NCBI GenBank assembly: GCA_004009845.1
Contig: RMBW01000030.1
Location: forward strand, 186,001-250,000
Length of the DNA: 64,000 nucleotides
Direction of reading: 5' to 3'
DNA from: Davidsoniella eucalypti
Taxonomy: Eukaryota; Ascomycota; Sordariomycetes; Microascales; Ceratocystidaceae
Both the position numbers and the translations under genes were made by a program. Shown in pieces: positions 12,107 through 22,500 of this stretch (position 1 is the stretch's first letter; each line of letters starts with the position of its first letter). The notes below the pieces were generated by a model. It was not told the DNA's origin. It worked only from the letters and a program-made list of their open reading frames with translations, and ran no database searches.

Positions 12107-12859
12107 CAACCTTCCCTCCTACAACCCTCGGGGGGGTACCTTTGAGTTCGAGTACCTCCCCCTTTGTCCAAAGACGAATTTTTCCCCTTCGTCGTGGGTT
12201 TTTCAAGAGCGACCAGCACATATTCCCAATGCTGCTGTCCATTCTTTTTATCTTTTTAGACGCTTGTCTTTATTGATGCATCGAGTATGAGGCCTTGAGC
12301 CCGACGTTTTCCTCTCTCGAGGGATGTTCTCACCAACAATCGCCCCCTTTTCGCCACACTCTCTCGCGATCGCTGGTCTCCCGAGTCACTACACACTACA
12401 AAGCTCAGGGAGACACACTCATACTCGAAGGGCAACCTATTTCTGAAGGTTCCGGAAGCCCAACCCGCGGCGCGGGAGTCTTGTCGCTGTGCCTCTACCA
12501 TCGCACCCGACTCGACTACGCCAATTTTTCTCTTCTCTCGACACTCGATCACCAGCCTCTTGGAGGCGCGTCGGATGGTGCGGTCACCTGATTACGTGGA
12601 TGGTAGCCCCACTTAGGGCTTGGATGATGTGGGTCTTTTTTATGGGGAATGGTTTGAGGATGTTTCGAAGTTACAGGGGGTATCCATGAAGGCGTCCTAT
12701 GGAGCCCGGGAGGGTAGTCCGGACCCGGACTAGGATACGGGTGGAAGTGGATAAGATATACCGGAGACAGAAAAATCGGCACGACCGGACTCGAAAATCC
12801 ACTCGTAATAGTTTAGGAAGAGAATAAATATAACAACAACAACAACAACAACAACAACA
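12107..12859 (+). mobile_element. Family E retroelement copy E2
   Basis: A 753-bp unit, head-to-tail with E1. It is separated from E1 only by GC (12105-12106) and from E3 by GCGAGCG (12860-12866), both prefixes of the 14-bp target duplication. The (AAC)n tail is longer than in E1. Confidence 0.87.
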
Positions 12860-12866
12860 GCGAGCG

Positions 12867-13589
12867 CAACCTTCCCTCCTACAACCCTCGGGGGGGTACC
12901 TTTGAGTTCGAGTACCTCCCCCTTTGTCCAAAGACGAATTTTTCCCCTTCGTCGTGGGTTTTCAAGAGCGACCAGCACATATTCCCAATGCTGCTGTCCA
13001 TTCTTTTTATCTTTTTAGACACTTGTCTTTATTGATGCATCGAGTATGAGGCCTTGAGCCCGACTTTTTCCTCTCTCGAGAGATGTTCTCACCAACAATC
13101 GCCCCCCTTTTCGCCACACTCACGCGATCGCTGGTCTCCCGAGTCACTACACACTACAAAGCTCAGGGAGACACACTCATACTCGAAGGGCAACCTATTT
13201 TTGAAGGTTCCGGAAGCCCAACCCGCGGCGCGGGAGTCTTGTCGCTGTGCCTCTACCATCGCACCCGACTCGACTACGCCAATTTTTCTCTTCTCTCGAC
13301 ACTCGATCACCAGCCTCTTGGAGGCGCGTCGGATGGTGCGGTCACCTGATTACGTGGATGGTAGCCCCACTTAGGGCTTGGATGATGTGGGTCTTTTTTA
13401 TGGGGAATGGTTTGAGGATGTTTCGAAGTTACAGGGGGTATCCATGAAGGCGTCCTATGGAGCCCGAGAGGGTAGTCCGGACCCGGACTAGGATACGGGT
13501 GGAAGTGGATAAGATATACCGGAGACAGAAAAATCGGCACGACCGGACTCGAAAATCCACTCGTAATAGTTTAGGAAGAGAATAAATAT

Positions 13590-13626
<37 letters not shown>
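12867..13626 (+). mobile_element. Family E retroelement copy E3
   Basis: A 760-bp unit with the longest (AAC)n tail of the three. The tail ends directly against GCGAGCGTAATTGG, so the element stops 4 bp before the mature 5' end of tRNA-Gly. Sequence is nearly identical to E2 apart from small differences such as a 4-bp deletion near 13122. Confidence 0.87.
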
Positions 13627-13640
13627 GCGAGCGTAATTGG
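13627..13640 (+). repeat. Right target-site duplication of the E array
   Basis: Second copy of GCGAGCGTAATTGG. Positions 13631-13640 are also tRNA positions 1-10, so the tRNA stays intact after insertion. Confidence 0.9.
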
Positions 13641-13714
13641 TGTAGTGGTAACATTAATCGTTGCCATCTGGTAATGATTTCGATTAGCCCTGGGTTCGAT
13701 TCCCAGATTACGCA
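13631..13714 (+). tRNA. tRNA-Gly (anticodon GCC) with a 13-nt intron
   Basis: A complete cloverleaf folds: acceptor GCGTAAT/ATTACGC (7 pairs), D stem GTGT/ACAT, anticodon stem AATCG/CGATT, T stem CTGGG/CCCAG with loop TTCGATT, and discriminator A at 13714. The anticodon loop reads TT-GCC-A..T (anticodon 13663-13665). Thirteen bases (13667-13679) sit after position 37, the canonical eukaryotic nuclear tRNA intron site. The mature length is 71 nt, normal for Gly. A and B boxes are internal and intact. A pyrimidine-rich stretch ending in a long T run (13730-13757) supplies a Pol III terminator. The 5' flank is the (AAC)n tail of E3, so the native upstream region has been replaced. Confidence 0.95.
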
Positions 13715-13729
13715 ACACATTATTAATCT

Positions 13730-13757
13730 TTCTTTTCTTTTTTTTTTTTTTTTTTTT
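13730..13757 (+). terminator. Pol III T-run terminator of tRNA-Gly
   Basis: CTTTCTTTTCTT followed by a long uninterrupted T run lies 15-40 bp after the tRNA 3' end, as expected for Pol III termination. Confidence 0.7.
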
Positions 13758-14153
13758 GTGTCTCTTGACTATTATCAAGTTAAGACCTGATACCACCAAC
13801 CTTGACAATGGCTGCGAAGTTTTTCGTGTTTGTGGTGCTGTTGGCTTCTTGGTCAAAGTTATTGCACACTCATTTGGATACGCCCTGATGGGAAAGGCAG
13901 TGGAGGAACAAGACTTGTATCTGCTCCATCATGAGGCTAGAATGTACAAACATAAATGATGTACAAGGAAGTGTTGTTCCTGTTTGTCTGAGTCATTCTG
14001 CTATGAAGCAAAACTGTGTTGATTTCAAGATATGCTTCTGTCAGGCACAAAGATATTAGACCACATACATATTCTGCTAGAATGAGTAACTTGATGGTTA
14101 TTGATTTTGAGAGGGCTGTATAAGTTGGGTTTTCAACAGCTACAAAGAGAAAG
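13757..14153 (+). pseudogene. Degenerate inverted copy of the kinase C-terminus
   Basis: On the + strand, the frame from 13756 reads LLTIIKLRPDTTNLDNGCEV and then AVGFLVKVIAHSFGYALMGKAVEEQD...LLHHEARMY. It is clearly homologous to the kinase-like gene on the opposite strand (LLTTIKAQLDTNLDNDCEVLG...GKAVEEHD...LLHREASMY). The frame stops at 13957. DNA similarity continues with internal loss through the GTTGATTTCAAGAT block to TTGATGGTTATTGATTTTGAGAGGG near 14090-14117 (the IDFER motif). Most of the catalytic loop is missing, so it is a non-functional fragment. Orientation is opposite to the parent, separated by about 225 bp from its 3' end. Confidence 0.85.
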
Positions 14154-14378
14154 GGTACTTTCTGACATTGATTACGTGATAGAAGGAGACTTAGGGACTT
14201 GACTGGTATAGTATTAAAGTATATATCCGTCTTATAGGCAGCAAGTAGCAGACCAAAGAGTGAAACTAAGAAGTACTCATTACCCATAAAGATCTATTTA
14301 CTAGGCAATTTAAGAACATCACAACATCTATTTATAAGGAGTCAATATCATACTATTCAAAACTAAGTACAAAGCAGG

Positions 14379-17011
14379 TTAGAAGCCAACTTCCAATTGT
14401 TGATGCCACCTTCCTAGATCCACCTTCTTGGGGTGAGCAACAGAACCGAACACACCCTTTCTCTTGGTGGCTGTTGAGGGCCCAACATAGCTAGCCCTCT
14501 CAAAATCAATAACCATCAAGTCATCACATTCCTCATTATAGAGTAGATTCTGTAGTCTGATATCCCCATGACTGACACCCAACTCTTGAAGTTTCGCAAG
14601 TTGTCGGTCAATGTTCCACCCATCAAGCCTACAAAGCCACTTGCCCCCATATGACAACAAAAGCATATGGTTGTTGATCCTGAAATCAACACAGAGATTT
14701 TGCTCCATAGCAACACCACCAAGACAAACGGGGACAACACTTCCTTGTACATCAACTAGGTGGTTGTACATGCTAGCCTCACGATGAAGCAAGCCAGCAT
14801 CATGTTCCTCCACTGCCTTTCCTACCAAGGTATACCCAAATGGGTGAGCAGTAACCTTGACCAAGCAACCAACAGCACCACGAAGACCCAAAACCTCGCA
14901 GTCATTATCAAGGTTAGTATCAAGCTGGGCCTTGATAGTAGTCAAAAGCTGAGACTGATTGATGGGGTGATGCTGTGTATAATCAAATATGGAGGAATGA
15001 AAAGGGGCAATGGGGGTTTAGCTTGTAAGTGAAGCTTATAGTTAGGACACTTCTTATCGAGTTGTCGATTGAACTTGAGGCCAAGTAGACAAGCCTGTGT
15101 ACAATATTCGTCAAGTGGGGGCCTGGTAACTGGGTCAATGGCGTGTTGTCGCCCAGTTACATTCGAGGATGGGCCTGAGCTGTTACCACCCCTGGACCCG
15201 CGAGGATTCGACCGAGAGGAAGTACTCGGTCTCAAAGCTAGGTTTTGGCGACCAAGGGAATTGTTTGAGGCATATTTAGTTCCAACTTTGGCGAGACCTC
15301 TCTGATGTACAACCTTGGTTTGCTGCGTTGGAGTATCGGCCTGAAGTGACAAAAGCGAAAGTGTCAAGATATGAGCGACCGGTGTCTGCTTTATATCGTC
15401 AAGTTGGTTTGTAATTGTATCGTCATCAAGCATGGGATCTTCTGTAGAGCGATAAGGAATTCCAGATATGTTGTTTCGAGGAATAGAAAGGTGGTAATAG
15501 ACCTTGGTGGGATCTAGATAATCGATATATAGCAGTATCATAGATTCTCCAGTCATCACATAACCATAACTAACTCCATCAGATTGCATGTAATGAAATA
15601 GTTGCGTTATAGCATGGCTGACCAAGGTGTTTCCTTTGTTATGATCAAACTCTGCCGAAGAGGTAAGATTACATGACAGAGGCGAGCCTGATTGATCCAG
15701 CAAAGAGTCGGTAAGTGCTTCTGAGCTAAGCTTATGGGGCGCCTTGAATTCTGTGACATAGAGCCTCTTGGGAGGTTGACCTTCCAAATTATGGCCGAGA
15801 CACCGACTGTCAGGATAGTAAGGTCTTTCGGCGGATTCTTCGGATTTTGCGGATTTTGCAGCAGGAGCGCCGTCGACAGGAGAGAGGGCAGATCGTTTTC
15901 TGCTAGACTCAAGATCGGACTTGGTTTTGGAACGAGTAGATCGGCGGCATACCGTAGTATCGGGATTGCTGGGCTGTAGTGAAGAAGTGGCAACAATAGA
16001 ATTTATACCATGAGATTCCTCAGTGCAATCTTGTTCTGAAATTCCCTCTTCATAAGCCCGAATAATTTGTTGTATTCTGTTGTTTGTCGTGTGGGATATT
16101 CGGATCTTATCCTGCTTGATACTGGCGAACTTGTTGTGTGTATCAATGTCATATGAATCAACCTCTAGATTGAAACCTAGATACGAATTGATAATCTTCG
16201 AAGCATATTCCTCAACGGCCCTCTTAGAGAACACAACAGCCTCTGCTTCGGTAGCTATTGTACTAATGCTTCGTACAGTCCCTTGGCTAGAGACAATTGT
16301 GTTAAAATTTTCATGAGGTATAGGTTTTTGGCCAAATACAGTAACAAGATGGGAAAACATGTCATCATGACACTCTTGAAAATCTGTCCATGGTACAAGT
16401 TGACGAGGGTACCATCGATTCTGAACTGAAGTAGATGTACCAGTTGAGCACAGCTTATCATCCTTAAGCACTTCCAAAGTTTGAAAAATGTGAGAGAAAC
16501 TGTAGTAAATCAATGGAACAAGTTTAAGCCCCTGTAGATGTGCTTCGACTGCTTCTCTGGCGATCCGTTCTTCTTCGGTGCGGGCTTCGGCTGCTTCTCT
16601 GGCGATCCGTTCTTCTTCTCTGGCGATCCGTTCTTCTTCGGTGCGGGCTTCGGCTGCTTCTCTGGCGATCCGTTCTTCTTCGGCGCGTGCTTGGGCTTGT
16701 GCAAGTTTTTTGGCGTTTTCTTCATTCTCGAGTCGTTCTTCTTCAGCGCGTGCTTGGGCTTGTGCAAGTTTTTTGGCGTTTTCTTCATTCTCGAGTCGTT
16801 CTTTCTCGGTGCGGGCTTCGGCTGCTTTGACTGCTTTGACGAGTTCTTCAGCGCGTGCTTCGGCTGCTTTGACTGCTTTGACTGCTTTGACGAGTTCTTC
16901 GTCGTGCTGTTGCTTTTGTCTTTGGAGAGCTTCCGCAATAGCCCTGTCTAGATTACTTTGGCTCGGCATTGCTTCGGACTCAGGGGCCGATGATGCTTCC
17001 ACTTCATCCAT
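14379..17011 (-). CDS. Coiled-coil protein with C-terminal kinase-like (APH-type) domain
   Basis: Model: exon 1 15023-17011 and exon 2 14379-14972, 860 aa, starting at the ATG at 17011. Residues ~20-165 form a charged coiled coil made of near-identical repeats (AEARTEEERIARE and a 21-residue LENEENAKKLAQAQARAEEER type). A middle domain (LVPLIYYSFSHIFQTLEVL...) and a Ser/Arg/Lys-rich linker follow. Exon 2 is kinase-like: GYTLVGKAV (probable ATP Lys), REASMY (helix C Glu), HGDIRLQNLL (catalytic Asp and Asn) and VIDFERA (metal Asp). This layout matches a family of fungal orphan kinase-like proteins I have seen in expanded ascomycete repertoires; substrate unknown. The intron is odd: 50 nt, GC-AG. 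Removing it joins KLHLQ to HHPINQSQLL in frame; without it the frame shifts. Either a GC-AG intron or a frameshift; I favour the intron. Confidence 0.82.
16538..16900 (-). repeat. In-gene tandem repeats encoding the coiled coil
   Basis: Several minisatellite periods lie inside the kinase-like gene. There is a 63-bp pair (16683-16745 and 16746-16808, 21 codons each), copies of the GCGATCCGTTCTTCTTC block (+ strand) around 16560-16680, and 9-12 bp GACTGCTTT repeats at 16830-16890. Periods are multiples of three, so frame is kept. Confidence 0.88.
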
Positions 17012-18140
17012 GATTGGCAAATCGTTTTGTGAGTAGAGAAAGGGAAGAATAGATGATATGTAGTTGTAGAAGTGTTGTTGAATGATAGATAGAGAGAAAT
17101 GAAGATCAAGGAATTAGAAGTGAAAGGTGTGGTTGATTGTTGTTGTTATTATTGTCCTTGGGTGACAAGGTTAGGCAGCCACCATGGTGTTAGGCTGGGT
17201 TTGAGAAATACCTTTATGGTCATGTGACATGTGCTATATCAAGACAAATTGGATGAAATTAGATGGTACAAACAAACCGAGCTACATTAAGTCACAACCA
17301 TTTTCATGCCAAACTGCTCAAAGTCTTGCTCGCTTAAAGCCCATCCGAATTTTGAAGTAGGTGGCTAAGATTCCATCACACAGAATAGCTAGTAGCACTC
17401 CACAGGCTATAACGACTGCCCATTATGAATCACCCCTAAGCTTGTTAAAAGACTAACTTAACTTTTAGAAGCATAATGCATTAAGAGTCAAATTACTTTG
17501 TGGGATAATTGTGCTGGTTGTGCTGGGAATGTAGAAAGGCCCACAACATTCTGACTGTCATAGGCAAATGTGAACTTATTACATGAGTAGTTACATGGTC
17601 TAGATGGCAAAGTCTGTTGAGTGCAGGATGCTCTGAAATGGTGCTAAGAAGCAACTTGTAAATTATTGAGCAGCTTCACTGGAAACCTCACTTGCTGTAC
17701 AAAATTACAAGTCTTTTCTTTGGGACTAGATTTTAGTCCTTGGGGGCATGATAAACCACTTCAAAGATGGACCAAAATTCTTCATCTTGCCAAAGCCTTC
17801 ATACTCATATTCTTAAAGCTTTACATCCTTCTGTCAACTGTTCTCTCTGCATGAAAATGATATATTCAATGGAACTACTCATAAATGTCTTACTCTGAGC
17901 TCTGTAGTGGCAAAACTTTATATATGCGTAGAACAGTTAGCTTACATGACTTTGATAATAGGAAGATGTCGCTTTGCAAAATAAGCAGTTTTTACAAGGG
18001 CTTATAATGATTATTCCATTGTTATAGGCGGAGATACTTGAAGTATTCCCCCTACAGTAAAAATGTAAGAAGAAAAAACATACTGTATGTAGGAGGTCGA
18101 GATAACAATAAAAACACGGCAAGTTTTATGCGATTAGGAT
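17012..18140. other. Spacer upstream of the kinase-like gene
   Basis: AT-rich DNA that should include the kinase promoter (minus strand, from 17012 up). No gene, RNA or repeat was recognised before the LINE derivative at 18141. Confidence 0.5.
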
Positions 18141-18352
18141 GATTTGTTTGATTTGATTTGATTATATTTAACGTCTACCTAAATCACTAAGATCATACGA
18201 CGCCGGATTGGTTACCGGACAGATATTTAACGTCCTCCGCTTGACAAGCTCAATAGCTTTGTATGTGCGGGACGACACCGTCCCCTAGCCCCGAAGAACT
18301 AGTGGTCCATCCATACCTCCACTACGAGCAGCAAAAACAAATACAAAAAAAA
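18141..18352. mobile_element. Short internally deleted derivative of the 9.3-10.75 kb LINE relic
   Basis: A 212-bp copy sharing both edges of 9277-10755: the TTTGATT repeats and TTTAACGTCTACC on the left, and the CCTCCGCTTGACAA...AACAAATACAAAAAA block on the right. The join (GATATTTAA to CGTCCTCCGC, near 18230) corresponds to loss of about 1.25 kb, including all remaining coding sequence. The right block still contains the stop found in the long copy. It is non-autonomous; no clear target duplication was seen. Confidence 0.8.
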
Positions 18353-18691
18353 GTGGTGTTTACTTGATGTGTCGTCTTCCTGGTGATATCGTTGTATTTT
18401 TGCGGGATGATGGTCGGTAAATGCTGAAAGAAAGTCAAATGAAAGCATAGCACTTCGTAATGAGACGTTAAAGAGCAAGATAATGTAACATATTCATAAT
18501 AACAAAACTAAATCCTCCCAATACATATTCGTAAAACAAGAACCAAAAAAACCTCCGTCATGATATCACCCATAACTGAAACAAAAACCCAAGTAAACCA
18601 ACCCTCTGATATACATAACACGCCATAAGTTAAACACAGATTCCCAGTCCTAACCATAATCTTACGCACTTGAGCTTTCATAGCTGTTGTT

Positions 18692-19550
18692 TCACGACAT
18701 TACAGGACGTTTGAAGAATACAGAGCTTCTAAGGCTCGACAGACTAGTTCCCCGGAAGATATCAAAGCTGCTTTTCCTTTGCTCACCACCACCCAGAAAT
18801 TCACTGCTAGAAGCACTGCTTTCTGCGTCGACGGGATGTCTATCTTCACGGACCTTACGGCGTATCTTCTTACTCAGCTTAGCCAGAGGCGTCTTGACAT
18901 CTCGCATGACGTGAGTGAATAGGCCTTCATTGTATGCCGGCCATTCGTAGAGAAGTACACGGCCCGGCCATGTCTTGAGTAGATTGTGATGAGAAGACTG
19001 GAAGGTGACATCACCAATAGTTACGAGGAAGTAGCGCACCTTGTCTTCTTCCCAGCAAAAATAGTCGTTCCGCGGACCTTCTGCAATAACTCGGATGGCC
19101 GAGTCTGAGCGCTCAACGGCGAAGAGAAAGTCACTGGACTCGGCATAGCCAGAGTCTCGTCTAGAGAATGAGTACTTTGGCGACGACGGGGAGCAAGACG
19201 AGAAGGAGCGCTTAGTGTGACGACGGATAACACGTAGAATGTTGCCCCAGAAATCGAACGATAGCAATAGTGCGTCTCCAGCTAGACTAGCCTGTAGAGC
19301 GTCAACATCGATCTCCCTGAAGCCTCCCGGGGTTTGGAGGACAAATGTATTTGAGTCTGTTTTGCAGTGGATCTTGAGCTTTGCGGTCTATCAAGAAGCA
19401 ATCAGTTAGTATTGCGGCATGGGATATGTGTTGTGCGAATTGGGTGACACCAACATCACTGTTTTGTGCAGCAGCCTTGAGTTCCATAAATGAAACCGGT
19501 ACGCTCGAATGAGACAGATGTGAAGAGGCTGTAGATGCTGAACGATTCAT
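18692..19550 (-). CDS. Hypothetical protein, two exons
   Basis: Model: exons 19455-19550 and 18692-19387, 263 aa. The 67-nt intron has donor GTTGGT, a branch-like ACTAAC and acceptor GATAG. Removing it joins ...KAAAQNSD to TAKLKIHCKTDSNTFVLQTPGGFREIDVDALQAS in frame. The first exon is Ser-rich. The second looks globular (LLLSFDFWGNILRVIRRHTKR, VRYFLVTIGDVTFQSS, WPGRVLLYEWPAYNEGLF), followed by a basic stretch (PLAKLSKKIRRKVRED) and a Ser-rich tail. No signal peptide or membrane segment is visible. I do not recognise the family. Codon regularity and an intact splice argue that it is real. It lies beside the kinase/repeat block and may be an accessory gene. Confidence 0.75.
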
Positions 19551-22500
19551 CGATATACTGCTTGCTTGATATAAAATGTAGGAGAGACACCGAGGGATAT
19601 AGGGCGTAGATAACAGACCAAAAGACTCAGCTTAGGGCTGTATGCATTGGAACGTTAAATGTGTGGCAAAAGATGAGATATGGTCCAGTAAACGAATGAA
19701 AGTTTATGATTATAAACACAGATATTGTCGAGATATCTTGAGAACTTCTTTATATCAGGGCCTGGTTGGCCTTTTAATATAAACCAGCTTTACTCCAAGG
19801 GATGATAATACTAGATGATTCTATTCGAAATACAACGAACTGTTTGTCTGTCCAACCGAGTTCTCACGTGTGAATTCTTATGAACTTGTAACATAGTTTC
19901 TTTTTCTTAGACACGAATACGTCCTCCCTTACCTCGCAGCACAAAACCACATATAAAGCTAGAGAGATATCTTTTAGTAGTATAAACGCAGGCATTGATC
20001 CATGAACAGTCTGTATAAGAAGAAATATTCTTAGATAGAAAAACATGTCAGATATTCCGATATCCAGACTTGATACTTTGAACTATCCCTTGCTGTGGGG
20101 AAAACCTAGACCGGTGACTAGCCGTTATTTCTTTCTTGGTATCATATATGCGTGTAAGATCAAAAGAAAGCAAATACTAGCTACTATACATACATATTAC
20201 CACTTGACATGGCTGCAAGACTCGCAGAATCGAGATTCGGGTTTGTCGATTAACGAGAAAATGATGCATTCAGCGGTATCTTTGACCTCATTTTTCTCCT
20301 TCATTGCTTCTTATCTGCAGTTTGAGGGCTTACATATGTCCCTTGCCTATACTAGTTCCTTTTTTTCTTTTCTTTTTTAGCTCGTGTTAGAAACGTTCGG
20401 TTTTGCCTTGGTAGAAAGAACATGTGTATATTCGACTGAACGGCTCAGAGCAAGACATTTGGTGCAACTTTGTGCTATCACAGAGCAAGATATCCTCCTG
20501 CTTTAGCTTTACTATAGTTGTATATAACTGCAACACATGGCATGTCGACATTGTTGGCAGTATCTTGTATGTGTAGCACGTCGCATCTTGGCTTGTTAAA
20601 GCTAGGTTTACCCGCCTGATACTTTCGCCAGCCTCTTCTCTAGCCTTGTTCGGCTAGATTAGCAAATCAATAGCTTTCTCTCGGATTCGTGCAGACTTGA
20701 CACTATTTCGAGTTAGCTTTTTTGAGAATTATAGCGTTGGTTCAGCTGTCCAGGGGCCTAGTGAGTAATATACACATATGTAGACTGTATGTGTACTAAC
20801 GAGGCTATATGTATCTTCTATTCTTTGGGTACTTTGGTGAGTAATCAGTGCTTGGTTTGCCGTATAATCAATGGAATCAGACCTAGGAATAGTCAACTCG
20901 CCTAGTTGTAGCTATACTCATAGCACTAAGTATCAAGGGATAGTATCATCTGCTCCACAGTCTGGGAGAAACTGAGGAGTTCCTCCCGAAGCCTTAGGCT
21001 CTACCAGAAAGAAAAAGCCGATAGATCCTATTGAAGGGATACAGACATTGAGGAAAAGAAATGCTTTCTAGGCAGCCTGAATATGTACAGATATGTACTA
21101 ACAAATAATTACAGCAGGATAATGAGAATTAGAAACATCCCTCGCCGCTATAAAGGATAATTTCACCTCTATAAGTGTGACGAGCCGCTGTGGCTCTCTG
21201 GCTAGTTTCACGGATGGCCATTCCGTGCCTTTTTTGATTGTTTTTTCTAGTATTAAGAAACGCAATAATATGTGGCCAGATATAGCCCAGGTTTGTTATG
21301 TATTTTTATTTTCAGCGTAAGCTGATAGTGGGGGTTCGAAATGAAGGGGAAGAAGATGAAAATGAAGGCTGGTAAGAAAAGAAACAGCAATTTCGATATC
21401 TAGTCTCTTCGTTTCTAGTCAAGCTGGGGAAGTTGGGGAGATATCTTTCCTTCAAATCCGATTACATATACAGACAGATACATATAGATACAGCATGTAC
21501 AACTATATAAGTACATTACATGTAACTAGCTAGCTCCAGATAGTAAAAAACAATTGTAACGAATGACTCCCTTCAACACAAGGGCAGCTAACCGAAGTAA
21601 GAGTATTTTGTGATATTTTGCTAGACTAGCAGGATCCTAGTAGCCTTCTTAATATTCAGCTAAATATTGTGAGAAATGTTTACTTAGCCCATCTCTTCTG
21701 GTCACGTGATGAGTATATTGGGTAAATTGACTTGTTAACTAAGGGATATCGAAGAAATCAAATGCAATGCTTCATTACCTACATCATATTCAAGCCTCTG
21801 ATCATATGTAGTTTTATTACTTGCATTAAATATTCATATGTATCCCATATATGTAATTCCTTTGTTTTGTTTTCTTGTACAGGTGCTATCATAGTATCGA
21901 AATGTAAATAGCAAGCTGTATATATGTCATGTCACCATAGTGGCAGAAACCCTCCATTTTAATCATTACTTCGTATCCCCACGTGTTCTTTAGTCAGTCA
22001 GTATATCATTATCAGAGTCCCTTTTGGCTGTCAAACATCCGGTCTGTCAGTCTATCCTGTATTTCAGCAGTAAATAACAAGTTTTCTATACTTTGGCAGA
22101 GTTGGAATATGTCAAATAGAGACAGTTCCAGAATAGAACCTTGACAAGCCAAAGCCCCGCAAGTTGTCATTTAGCACTAATGGTCTTTATTTTATTTTTT
22201 TTGCTTCGTGGGCCTCGCCAGTGAACGAGACTTGGAATAGACTAGTCCGACGATTTCCTTGTAGAAGCTCAAGTAACGAGATACACATTGAAACACCTTT
22301 ACCTGATGATAATACAGTGCTCTGATACGTGCCAAGCATGTCTTCGCTTGTCAGCAGCCCTGTATCTGCACGAGGGCTCACTCATAACTCTCTATCTGCA
22401 TTACATACTTCACTGGAACTGCCGTCAAAACCCTCAACGTAGTGTGCAAACAAGCCTCTAAGCATATCTACAGGGCACTAGAGCTCCTCTAAAAGGCGTC

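Noticed and set aside
11506..13374. Conserved ORFs of ~100 aa on both strands of the E repeats (for example RLFPLSRDVLTNNRPLF... and IECREKRKIGVVESG...)
   Set aside because: They recur only because the DNA repeats recur. They lie in overlapping frames on both strands and match no protein family I recognise.
16510..17036. Long frames on the opposite strand and other frame of the kinase coiled coil
   Set aside because: Shadows created by the in-frame minisatellites; the coding frame is fixed by the continuous protein with kinase domain.
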